This document shows positions 15,141 to 24,300 of a stretch of 29,806 nt of DNA, one piece after another (position 1 is the first letter of the stretch; the number at the start of each line of letters is the position of its first letter). The notes beneath the pieces are model-generated. The model worked only from the letters and a program-made list of their open reading frames with translations, did not search any database and had not been told where the DNA came from. Origin of the DNA: an uncultured Prevotellaceae bacterium. GTDB lineage: Bacteria > Bacteroidota > Bacteroidia > Bacteroidales > Bacteroidaceae. The position numbers and the translations under genes are program-made. Location of the stretch: positions 1 to 29,806 of the forward strand of contig USTH01000017.1 of assembly GCA_900557555.1 (NCBI GenBank). The letters run 5' to 3'.

Positions 15141-15584
15141 ATGGCTAAAGAAGTTGCTGGAATAATCAAATTACAGATTAAAGGCGGCGCTGCAAATCCT
15201 TCGCCTCCTGTTGGTCCTGCTCTTGGTTCAAAGGGCTTGAACATCATGGACTTCTGCAAGCAGTTTAATGCGCTGACGCAGAGCAAGGCAGGTAAGGTGT
15301 TGCCAGTTGTCATCACCTATTATGATGACAAGAGCTTTACATTTGTTATCAAGACTCCTCCTGCAGCAGTTCAGCTTGTGGAAGCAGCCAAGGTAAAGAA
15401 AGGTTCTGCTGAGCCTAACCGAAATAAGGTTGCCTCTGTGACATGGGATCAGATTAAGGTTATCGCAGAAGACAAGATGCCTGACTTGAACTGTTTCACC
15501 GTGGAGAGTGCAATGCGCTTGATTGCTGGTACTGCTCGTAGTATGGGTATTACTGTAACCGGGGAATTTCCCGCAAACAACTAA
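15141..15584 (+). CDS. rplK: 50S ribosomal protein L11, 147 aa
   Basis: Component of the GTPase-associated centre, binding 23S rRNA with the L10-L12 stalk. N-terminal signature KLQIKGGAANPSPPVGPALGSKGLNIMDFCKQFN, the proline-rich part of the flexible N-terminal domain where thiostrepton-type antibiotics act on the L11-rRNA complex. The C-terminal rRNA-binding domain ends RLIAGTARSMGITV. Start MAKEVAGIIK after an A-rich leader. rplA follows after 12 nt. Confidence 0.97.
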   Translation: MAKEVAGIIKLQIKGGAANPSPPVGPALGSKGLNIMDFCKQFNALTQSKAGKVLPVVITYYDDKSFTFVIKTPPAAVQLVEAAKVKKGSAEPNRNKVASVTWDQIKVIAEDKMPDLNCFTVESAMRLIAGTARSMGITVTGEFPANN

Positions 15585-15596
15585 AATCTTCGAACA

Positions 15597-16292
15597 ATGA
15601 GTAAACTTACTAAAAACCAAAAGTTGACTGCCGGGAAGATTGAAGCAGGAAAATCCTACACACTCACAGAAGCATCTGAACTGCTCAAAGAGATTACCAC
15701 GACCAAGTTTGATGCGTCAGTGGATATGGATGTGCGTTTAGGTGTAGATCCACGTAAGGCTAACCAGATGGTTCGCGGTGTGTGTACCCTGCCGAATGGT
15801 ACCGGTAAGACTGTTAGAGTGTTGGTTCTCTGTACCCCAGACAAGGAAGCCGAGGCAAAAGCTGCCGGAGCTGACTATGTAGGTCTTGACGAATATATCG
15901 ACAAGATAAAGGGTGGTTGGACTGACATTGATGTAGTAATCACTATGCCGGCTGTGATGGGCAAACTTGGCCCATTGGGACGCGTGCTTGGTCCTCGTGG
16001 ACTTATGCCAAATCCGAAGGCTGGTACAGTAACTATGGATGTAGCCAAAGCTGTAACGGAAGTTAAGGCTGGTAAAATAGATTTCAAGGTTGACAAGTCT
16101 GGAATTGTTCATGCCTCTGTCGGCAAGATTTCTTTTGAACCGAAAAAGATTGCAGAAAATGCGAGTGCATTTCTCTCTACTATCATCAAGCTTAAACCTG
16201 CTACAGCTAAGGGAACTTATGTGAAGAGCGTTTTCATCTCAACTACAATGAGTAGAGGAATCAAGATTGATCCCAAATCCGTCGTTGAATAA
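15597..16292 (+). CDS. rplA: 50S ribosomal protein L1, 231 aa
   Basis: Forms the L1 stalk that guides deacylated tRNA out of the E site, and in many bacteria represses its own operon. Conserved blocks are DMDVRLGVDPRKANQMVRG, the central GKLGPLGRVLGPRGLMPNPKAGTV (the strongest L1 signature), and the C-terminal TYVKSVFISTTMSRGIKID. Length is typical. It is 12 nt after rplK and 17 nt before rplJ. Confidence 0.97.
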   Translation: MSKLTKNQKLTAGKIEAGKSYTLTEASELLKEITTTKFDASVDMDVRLGVDPRKANQMVRGVCTLPNGTGKTVRVLVLCTPDKEAEAKAAGADYVGLDEYIDKIKGGWTDIDVVITMPAVMGKLGPLGRVLGPRGLMPNPKAGTVTMDVAKAVTEVKAGKIDFKVDKSGIVHASVGKISFEPKKIAENASAFLSTIIKLKPATAKGTYVKSVFISTTMSRGIKIDPKSVVE

Positions 16293-16309
16293 TAACAAAG
16301 TAGTCAATC

Positions 16310-16822
16310 ATGAGAAAAGAAGATAAAAACGTAGTTATAGCTAATTTGGGTGAACTGCTTGAGCGCTATCCGCATTTCTACCTTGTAGATACAGAGGGTC
16401 TCAATGCAGAACAGACCACAAGTCTTCGTCGTCTCTGCTTCAAGCAGAATGTCAAGATGGTCACAGTGAAGAACACGCTCTTCCGGAAAGCTTTGGAAGA
16501 GACTGAGACTGACTTTACACCCATTTATGATTCCCTGAAGGGTACCACTTCTGTCTTGTTTACAGAGGTAGCCAATGTTCCTGGCAAAATGCTAAAGAAT
16601 AATGCAAAGTCAGGTATTAAGGCACTCAAGGCTGCTTATGCAGAAGGTGGTTTCTATGGGGCAGATCAACTTGATGCACTTGCCGCTCTCAAGAGCAAGG
16701 AAGAACTTGTTGCAGATGTTGTTGCTTTGCTTCAGTCTCCAATCAAGAATGTTGTTTCGGCACTCCAGTCTGGAGGCAACAATATTCATGGTGTCCTCAA
16801 GACTTTGAGCGAGCGTGCTTAA
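16310..16822 (+). CDS. rplJ: 50S ribosomal protein L10, 170 aa
   Basis: Base of the ribosomal stalk; its C-terminal helix carries L7/L12 dimers. The N-terminal rRNA-binding domain contains NLGELLERYPHFYLVDTEGLN and the conserved VKMVTVKNTLFRKALEE, while the C-terminal part (about residues 130-170) is the L12-binding helix. The start MRKEDKNVVI is 17 nt after rplA. The gap to rplL (67 nt) is AT-rich, with no strong hairpin seen. Confidence 0.95.
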   Translation: MRKEDKNVVIANLGELLERYPHFYLVDTEGLNAEQTTSLRRLCFKQNVKMVTVKNTLFRKALEETETDFTPIYDSLKGTTSVLFTEVANVPGKMLKNNAKSGIKALKAAYAEGGFYGADQLDALAALKSKEELVADVVALLQSPIKNVVSALQSGGNNIHGVLKTLSERA

Positions 16823-16889
16823 TGAAGTACGTTGCTTGAAGCATCCGATTTAACATTTATTTAGTATAAACAATTTAATTTAGAATAAA

Positions 16890-17267
16890 ATGGCAGATAT
16901 TAAAGCTATTGCTGAAGAATTGGTAAATTTGACAGTAAAGGAAGTAAATGATTTGGTTACAGTTTTGAAGGAAGAATACGGCATTGAGCCTGCAGCTGCT
17001 GCTGTTGCTGTTGCCGGTCCTGCTGCTGGCGGTGTCGCAGAAGCTGCAGAGGAGAAGACTTCTTTTGATGTAGTATTGAAGAGCGCTGGTGCTGCTAAGC
17101 TTCAGGTTGTTAAGGCCGTAAAGGAAGCTTGTGGTCTTGGCTTGAAAGAGGCCAAAGAACTTGTAGATGCTGCTCCTAAGGCTGTTAAGGAAGGCGTTTC
17201 TAAGGACGACGCTGAGGCTCTCAAGAAAGCTATTGAAGAGGCTGGCGGCGAAGTAGAAATCAAGTAA
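16890..17267 (+). CDS. rplL: 50S ribosomal protein L7/L12, 125 aa
   Basis: Stalk protein that recruits translational GTPases. N-terminal dimerisation helices (residues 1-32), an Ala/Val/Gly-rich hinge (about 36-52), and the C-terminal domain (about 55-125) with FDVVLKSAGAAKLQVVKAVKEACGLGLKEAKELVDAAPKAVKEG and a terminal GGEVEIK. Strong codon bias, as in tuf. A hairpin with a T-run follows 23 nt after the stop and separates it from rpoB. Confidence 0.97.
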   Translation: MADIKAIAEELVNLTVKEVNDLVTVLKEEYGIEPAAAAVAVAGPAAGGVAEAAEEKTSFDVVLKSAGAAKLQVVKAVKEACGLGLKEAKELVDAAPKAVKEGVSKDDAEALKKAIEEAGGEVEIK

Positions 17268-17290
17268 TTCCGCTTAATTAAGAATTTCTC

Positions 17291-17328
17291 GGTTAAGAAT
17301 CCTCTGGTAGGGGGTTCTTAACCTTTTT
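17291..17328 (+). terminator. rplL-rpoB attenuator/terminator
   Basis: GGTTAAGAATCC (17291-17302) pairs with GGGTTCTTAACC (17312-17323) over 12 bp with one G-T pair and a 9-nt loop, followed by TTTTT (17324-17328). This is the classic intrinsic terminator layout. Since no clear promoter is visible before rpoB, it probably works as a partial terminator that sets less RNA polymerase than ribosomal protein expression. Confidence 0.75.
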
Positions 17329-17465
17329 GTTTCCATACAGATTTGCCCCGCATGTATGTTTTTCTTTTGAAGGAATCGCATATCATGTAGACACGGGCCT
17401 GCTTGCTATGCGGTTGGGGGCAGTTTTTTTCAGAAATATTCACTACAAACGATAATGCGCGTTTT

Positions 17466-20400
17466 ATGTCTCAGATAATTAATAATAGAGTTAATTTTGC
17501 GTCAATCAGAAAGCCGATGCCTTATCCGGATTTCTTGGATGTGCAGCTTAAGTCGTTCAGGGAGTTCTTTCAGTTGGACACACCGCCTGAATTGCGTAAA
17601 AACGACGGCTTGTATAAGGTCTTTGCCGAAAATTTCCCAATCTCTGATACTCGCAACAATTTTGTGCTCGAGTTCTTGGATTATTATATTGACCCTCCTC
17701 GCTACTCCATTGAGGAGTGTCTTATAGGTGGTTTAACATACAGTGTACCTTTGAGGGCAAAGCTCAAGTTGTATTGCACTGATCCTGACCATGAGGATTT
17801 CGACACACAGATCCAGGATGTGTTTCTTGGCCCGATTCCTTATATGACGGATAATGGCACATTTATTATTAATGGTGCTGAGCGCGTCGTCGTTTCTCAA
17901 CTTCACCGTTCACCTGGTGTTTTCTTCGGTTCTTCTACTCACTCAAACGGTACGAAGCTGTATTCTGCCCGTATCATTCCGTTTAAAGGTTCATGGATTG
18001 AGTTTGCCACAGACATCAACAATGTGATGTATGCTTATATTGACCGCAAGAAGAAATTACCTGTGACAACATTGCTTCGTGCCATAGGTTTTGAGAGCGA
18101 CAAGGACATCCTTGATGTCTTTAATCTTGCAGAGGAGGTTAAGGTAAGCAAGACAAACCTTAAGAAGTACTTTGGGAGGAAATTAGCATCGCGTGTGCTC
18201 AACAGCTGGTCGGAAGATTTTGTTGACGAGGATACTGGCGAGGTTGTTTCTATCGAGCGTAATGAAGTCTTGGTTGAACGCGAGGCTATCCTTGACGAAG
18301 ATGTGGCAGAAAAGATTATTGAGAGTGGTGCCAAGAAAATTCTTGTACACAGGGAAGACAATTCTTCTCTTGATTACTCAATTATATTCAATACCCTCCA
18401 GAAGGATACCAGCAATTCTGAGATAGAAGCGATTTATACTATCTATCGTTCTTTGCGTAATGCAGACCCAGCAGACGATGCAAGTGCCCGCGAGGTTATC
18501 AATAACCTGTTCTTCTCTGACCGCCGTTATGACTTGGGAGAAGTCGGACGTTATCGCATTAACCACAAACTTGGATTGACAACAGACGAGAATGTCCGTG
18601 TGCTTACGAAAGAAGATATTGTTGAGATTATAAAATATCTCATCCAACTTATTAACGCCAAGGCCCAGCTTGATGACATTGACCACTTGAGCAATCGTCG
18701 TGTGCGTACTGTTGGCGAACAGTTGGCAAACCAGTTTAATATAGGTCTGGCCCGTATGAGCCGAACAATTCGCGAACGTATGAATGTGAGGGACTACGAA
18801 GTATTCTCTCCTACAGACCTTATAAATTCTAAGACGGCATCTTCTGTTATCAACTCTTTTTTTGGTGCCAATCCTTTGTCCCAGTTCATGGATCAGACAA
18901 ACCCGTTGGCAGAGGTGACTCACAAACGTCGTCTGTCTGCTCTTGGCCCTGGTGGCTTGACTCGTGACCGTGCTGGCTTTGAGGTTCGTGACGTTCACTA
19001 CACACACTATGGTCGTCTTTGTCCTATAGAATCACCTGAAGGTCCTAACATCGGTTTGATTTCATCGCTTTGTGTCTATGCCAAGATCAATGAACTTGGT
19101 TTTATTGAGACGCCATACCGCAAAGTGAAGGATTCTGTTGTTGATTTGAACAATGACCATATTGTCTATCTTTCTGCAGAGGAGGAGGATGAGAAGATTA
19201 TCGGACAGGGCAATGCTCCGCTTAATGACGATGGCACGTTTATTCGCAAAGTGGTGAAATGCCGTAAGGATGCCGACTACCCAGTAGTGCCGCCATCACA
19301 GGTAGAACTGATGGATGTCGCTCCACAGCAGATAGCTTCTATTGCTGCAGCTCTGATTCCGTTCCTTGAACACGATGACGCCCACCGTGCTCTGATGGGA
19401 TCAAACATGATGCGTCAGGCGGTGCCTCTTATCAAAACAGAGCAGCCTATTGTTGGAACTGGAATTGAAAAGCAAGTGTGTGAAGACTCACGTACCATGA
19501 TTGCTGCCGAAGGTGCAGGTGTTATTGAATATGTTGATGCTTCCAAGATTATAATCCGTTATGACCGGACTGACGAAGAGGAGTTTGTAAGTTTTGACAG
19601 TGCTGTCAAGGAATATAAGCTGCCTAAGTTCCGTCGTACCAACCAGAACATGACCATTGACCTCCGACCAATCTGCATGAGGGGTGACAGGGTCAAGAAG
19701 GGTGATATCCTTACAGAAGGCTATGCAACGGCTCAGGGCGAGTTGGCTCTTGGCCGTAACTTGCTGGTGGCTTACATGCCTTGGAAGGGTTACAATTATG
19801 AGGATGCCATCGTGCTTAACGAACGATTGGTGCGTGAGGATATTCTTACTTCAGTTCATGTTGATGAGTACTCACTTGCTGTACGCGAAACAAAACGCGG
19901 TCAGGAAGAGTTTACTTCTGATATTCCTAACGTGAGCGAAGATGCCACCAAGAATCTTGACGAAAACGGAGTTGTACGCATCGGTGTACGTATTGAACCG
20001 GGCGATATTCTCATTGGCAAGATTACTCCTAAAGGAGAGAGTGACCCGTCGCCAGAAGAAAAACTGTTACGTGCCATCTTCGGCGATAGAGCAGGAGATG
20101 TTAAAGATGCTTCTTTGAAAGCCAATCCTTCGCTTTCTGGTGTTATCATTGACAAACATATGTTCGCCCGTGCGCAGAAGACCCGTTCTTCACGTGCGGA
20201 AGACAAAAAGACTTTGCTCAGAATACAAGAGGAATTTGAGGCCAGTGTGGCAAAGTTGAAGGGGGTTCTGATAGAGAAACTACTGGTGCTTACAAAGGGT
20301 CAGACTTCTTGTGGTGTAAAAAATAATCTGGGTGAAATAGCCATTCCTGAGGGAGTCAAGTTTACGAAAGATGTTCTTGATGCCGTAGACTATTTCTCTG

Positions 20401-21275
20401 TTCAGCTAAGCGATTGGACTTATGATGCTCATACCAATGATTTGATTTTTGCGTTGGTAATGAATTATCTCAAGAAGTATAGAGAGCAGGACGCAGAGCT
20501 TAAGCGCAAGAACTTTGCTGTAACAATAGGTGACGAGCTACCCTCTGGTGTGCTCCAGTTGGCAAAGGTTCTTGTTGCTAAGAAACGTAAGATTGGAGTA
20601 GGTGACAAAATGGCAGGTCGCCACGGCAACAAGGGTATTGTGTCGAAGATTGTTCGCCAAGAAGACATGCCGTTCCTTGAGGATGGAACACCTGTTGACA
20701 TTGTTCTTAACCCTCTGGGTGTGCCTTCACGTATGAATTTGGGTCAGATTTTTGAAGCCGTGCTCGGCTATGCTGGCAGCAAATTGGGTGTTAAGTTTGC
20801 AACACCGATTTTTGATGGCGCTTCCCTGAGTGATCTTGAGGAGTGGACAGACAAGGCGGGTTTGCCTCACCTTGGCTCTACCCAGCTCTATGACGGTGCT
20901 ACGGGTGAAAAGTTTGACCAAAAGGCTACGGTGGGTGTTACCTATATGCTGAAGCTTGGCCACATGGTTGAGGATAAGATGCATGCCCGCTCGATTGGCC
21001 CGTACTCTCTTATAACTCAACAGCCACTTGGTGGTAAGGCACAGTTTGGTGGACAACGTTTCGGAGAAATGGAAGTCTGGGCACTTGAGGCTTTCGGTGC
21101 TTCTCATGTGCTACAGGAAATGCTTACTATCAAGTCTGACGATGTCGTTGGCCGTGCCAAGTCTTACGAGGCAATCGTCAAAGGCGATCCCATTCCCACT
21201 CCTGGAATTCCAGAATCTCTCAATGTGCTTCTCCATGAACTTCGCGGTTTGGGTCTGAGCATTAAATTAGATTAA
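17466..21275 (+). CDS. rpoB: DNA-directed RNA polymerase subunit beta, 1269 aa
   Basis: Catalytic large subunit of RNA polymerase. The start is placed at the ATG at 17466 (MSQIINNRVNFASIRKPMPYPDFLDVQLKSF), matching the family; the longer frame from 17403 adds 21 unrelated residues. The rifampicin pocket is intact and wild type: S472-Q-F-M-D476, H486 and S491 correspond to E. coli D516, H526 and S531, so no common rifampicin-resistance change is present there. Downstream conserved blocks include GRLCPIESPEGPNIGLI, MPWKGYNYEDAIVLNERL and KMAGRHGNKGIVSKI, and the C-terminal EMEVWALEAFGA. Length is typical of Bacteroidetes. It precedes rpoC with a 30-nt gap. Codon use is biased toward GGT, CGT and CTT. 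Confidence 0.98.
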   Translation: MSQIINNRVNFASIRKPMPYPDFLDVQLKSFREFFQLDTPPELRKNDGLYKVFAENFPISDTRNNFVLEFLDYYIDPPRYSIEECLIGGLTYSVPLRAKLKLYCTDPDHEDFDTQIQDVFLGPIPYMTDNGTFIINGAERVVVSQLHRSPGVFFGSSTHSNGTKLYSARIIPFKGSWIEFATDINNVMYAYIDRKKKLPVTTLLRAIGFESDKDILDVFNLAEEVKVSKTNLKKYFGRKLASRVLNSWSEDFVDEDTGEVVSIERNEVLVEREAILDEDVAEKIIESGAKKILVHREDNSSLDYSIIFNTLQKDTSNSEIEAIYTIYRSLRNADPADDASAREVINNLFFSDRRYDLGEVGRYRINHKLGLTTDENVRVLTKEDIVEIIKYLIQLINAKAQLDDIDHLSNRRVRTVGEQLANQFNIGLARMSRTIRERMNVRDYEVFSPTDLINSKTASSVINSFFGANPLSQFMDQTNPLAEVTHKRRLSALGPGGLTRDRAGFEVRDVHYTHYGRLCPIESPEGPNIGLISSLCVYAKINELGFIETPYRKVKDSVVDLNNDHIVYLSAEEEDEKIIGQGNAPLNDDGTFIRKVVKCRKDADYPVVPPSQVELMDVAPQQIASIAAALIPFLEHDDAHRALMGSNMMRQAVPLIKTEQPIVGTGIEKQVCEDSRTMIAAEGAGVIEYVDASKIIIRYDRTDEEEFVSFDSAVKEYKLPKFRRTNQNMTIDLRPICMRGDRVKKGDILTEGYATAQGELALGRNLLVAYMPWKGYNYEDAIVLNERLVREDILTSVHVDEYSLAVRETKRGQEEFTSDIPNVSEDATKNLDENGVVRIGVRIEPGDILIGKITPKGESDPSPEEKLLRAIFGDRAGDVKDASLKANPSLSGVIIDKHMFARAQKTRSSRAEDKKTLLRIQEEFEASVAKLKGVLIEKLLVLTKGQTSCGVKNNLGEIAIPEGVKFTKDVLDAVDYFSVQLSDWTYDAHTNDLIFALVMNYLKKYREQDAELKRKNFAVTIGDELPSGVLQLAKVLVAKKRKIGVGDKMAGRHGNKGIVSKIVRQEDMPFLEDGTPVDIVLNPLGVPSRMNLGQIFEAVLGYAGSKLGVKFATPIFDGASLSDLEEWTDKAGLPHLGSTQLYDGATGEKFDQKATVGVTYMLKLGHMVEDKMHARSIGPYSLITQQPLGGKAQFGGQRFGEMEVWALEAFGASHVLQEMLTIKSDDVVGRAKSYEAIVKGDPIPTPGIPESLNVLLHELRGLGLSIKLD

Positions 21276-21305
21276 AATATTACCTCTATTACATCATAAA
21301 TCAAT

Positions 21306-24300
21306 ATGGCATTTAAGAAAGAAACAAAATCAAAGGGTTCGTTCTCTAAGATTACTATTGGTTTGGCTTCTCCAGAAGAGATTTTGGAAAACTCCCACGG
21401 TGAAGTAACAAAGCCTGAGACCATCAACTACCGCACATATAAACCCGAACGTGATGGTTTGTTCTGCGAAAAGATTTTTGGCCCGATCAAGGACTATGAG
21501 TGTAATTGCGGTAAATATAAACGCATACGTTATAAAGGTACGGTCTGCGACCGTTGCGGTGTTGAAGTTACCGAGAAGAAAGTGCGCCGTGAACGCAGTG
21601 GTCACATTCAACTTCAAGTGCCGGTTGCTCACATCTGGTACTTCCGCACACTCCCAAGCAAGATGAGCTATCTTCTTGGTATTCCTTCCAAGAAGCTTGA
21701 GTCTATTATATACTATGAGCGCTATGTCGTTATAAATCCTGGTGTGTTTGCCCCTAAAGACGAGGAAGACAGACGTGGGATTGATGATGGTGTTCTTCGC
21801 AAGCTTGACCTCCTCTCTGAAGATGAATATTTGGAGTTTTTGGACAAACTGCCAGCGGAGAATGCACAGCTTGAGGATTCTGACCCTGCAAAGTTCATTG
21901 CAAAAATGGGTGCCGAGGCCGTTTATGATCTCCTGTGCAACATTGACCTTGACAAATTGTCGTTTGAACTGCGTGACCGTGCCCATACAGACACTTCCCA
22001 GCAGCGCAAGACAGAAGCGTTGAAGCGTCTTCAGGTTGTTGAGGCATTTCGCTCAAGCAAGGGAGTCAACCGCCCAGAGTGGATGGTGATGAAGATTCTT
22101 CCTGTCACTCCACCTGACCTTCGTCCTCTTGTTCCACTTGACGGTGGTCGTTTTGCCACGTCAGATCTTAACGACCTATATCGCCGTGTGCTTATACGTA
22201 ACAACCGTTTGCGCAGGCTTATAGAAATAAAAGCCCCAGAGGTTATTCTTCGCAATGAAAAGCGCATGTTGCAGGAGGCTGTTGACAGTCTGTTTGACAA
22301 TTCTCGCAAGAGCTCTTCTGTCAAGAGCGACTCTAACCGTCCGCTGAAATCTCTTAGTGACTCGTTGAAGGGCAAGCAGGGACGTTTCCGTCAGAACCTG
22401 CTTGGTAAGCGTGTGGACTATTCTGCGCGTTCGGTCATTGTGGTTGGCCCTGAACTCAACATGGGAGAGTGTGGTCTTCCGAAACTCATGGCAGCAGAAC
22501 TCTATAAACCGTTCATTATTCGTCGTTTGATAGAGCGTGGCGTTGTAAAGACTGTTAAGAGTGCCAAGCGTGTCATAGACCGCAAGGATCCTGTTATTTG
22601 GGATATTCTTGAGTATGTCATGCGCGGTCATCCTGTTTTGCTTAACCGTGCACCGACACTTCACCGCTTGGGTATTCAAGCTTTCCAGCCCAAGATGATT
22701 GAAGGCAAGGCAATCCAGCTTCACCCGTTGGCTTGTACGGCGTTTAACGCCGACTTCGATGGTGACCAGATGGCAGTTCATCTTCCGCTTAGCAACGAGG
22801 CAATCATTGAGGCTCAGACACTGATGCTTCAGAGCCACAATATTCTTAATCCTGCCAATGGTGCTCCAATTACTGTTCCGTCTCAGGACATGGTGCTCGG
22901 TTTGTACTATATTACCAAGCTACGCCCAGGAGCGTTGGGTGAGGGACTCACATTCTACGGCCCCGAGGAGGCTATCATTGCCTACAACGAGAAGCGCGTG
23001 GACATTCACGCTATCGTAAAGGTTGTTGTTGATGACATCAACGATGCAGGCGAGATCGTTCCAACCTTGGTGGAAACTTCTGTGGGTCGTGTTATTGTAA
23101 ATGAGATTGTTCCGAAAGAGATTGGTTATGTTAATACCATCATTTCGAAAAAGTCTCTGCGCGATATCATCGCCAAGGTTATTAAGAGTGTTGGTATGGA
23201 TCGTGCATGTGCGTTCCTTGACGGCATTAAGAACCTCGGATACAAGATGGCGTACGAAGGCGGACTCTCCTTTAACCTTGACGATATCATAATTCCAAAA
23301 GAAAAAGTGGATTTCGTTCAGAAGGGCAACGAAGAAGTGGAGCAAATAACTGCAAACTACTCTATGGGATTCATTACTGACAAGGAGCGTTACAATCAGG
23401 TAATCGACACTTGGACTCACGTGAACAATAACCTCAAGAAAACACTGATGAAGCAGATGACTGAAGCCGACCAAGGTTTCAACTCTGTCTTTATGATGCT
23501 TGACTCGGGTGCTCGTGGTAGTGCAGACCAGATTGCCCAGCTTGCAGGTATGCGTGGTTTGATGGCCAAACCACAGAAGGCTGGTGCTGAGGGTGCCCAG
23601 ATTATTGAGAATCCAATTCTGTCAAACTTCAAGGAGGGCATGTCTGTACTTGAATACTTTATTTCCACCCACGGTGCCCGTAAGGGTCTTGCCGACACTG
23701 CTTTGAAGACTGCTGATGCGGGATATCTTACGCGCCGTCTGGTTGATGTTGCTCACGATGTCATTATTAATGAAGAAGACTGCGGCACATTGCGTGGACT
23801 TGAATGCTCTGCTCTGAAGGATGGCGACGAGGTAATCTCTTCGCTTGGTGAGCGCATTCTTGGGCGTGTGAGCGTTCACGATATCATAAATCCGACCACG
23901 GGCGAGCTAATTCTCCCCGCAGGAGAGGAAATTACAGAATCTGTGGTTGCTCAGATTGAGGCTTCTCCTATTGAGACCGTAGAAATTCGCTCTGTACTCA
24001 CTTGCGAGAGCAAACGAGGCGTATGCCAGAAGTGCTATGGTCGCAACCTTGCCACCAGCAAGATGGTTCAGCTTGGTGAGGCAGTTGGTGTTATTGCCGC
24101 CCAGTCAATCGGTGAACCTGGTACGCAGCTTACTCTTCGTACATTCCACGCCGGTGGTATTGCATCAAATGCTGTAGCAAATGCAACCATTAAGGCTCGT
24201 CACAAGGCTCGTCTTGATTTTGATGAACTTCGTACAGTTGACGTTGTAAATTCAGACGGTACTCCTGGCCAGATTGTTGTCAGTCGTTTGGCAGAGGTGC

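Noticed and set aside
18879..18938. Rifampicin-resistance mutation in rpoB
   Set aside because: Residues equivalent to E. coli D516, H526 and S531 are all wild type (D476, H486, S491).
18378..19007. A 209-aa minus-strand ORF inside rpoB, and similar long antisense ORFs in rpoC
   Set aside because: They are antisense to highly conserved polymerase coding sequence and arise from biased codon use.
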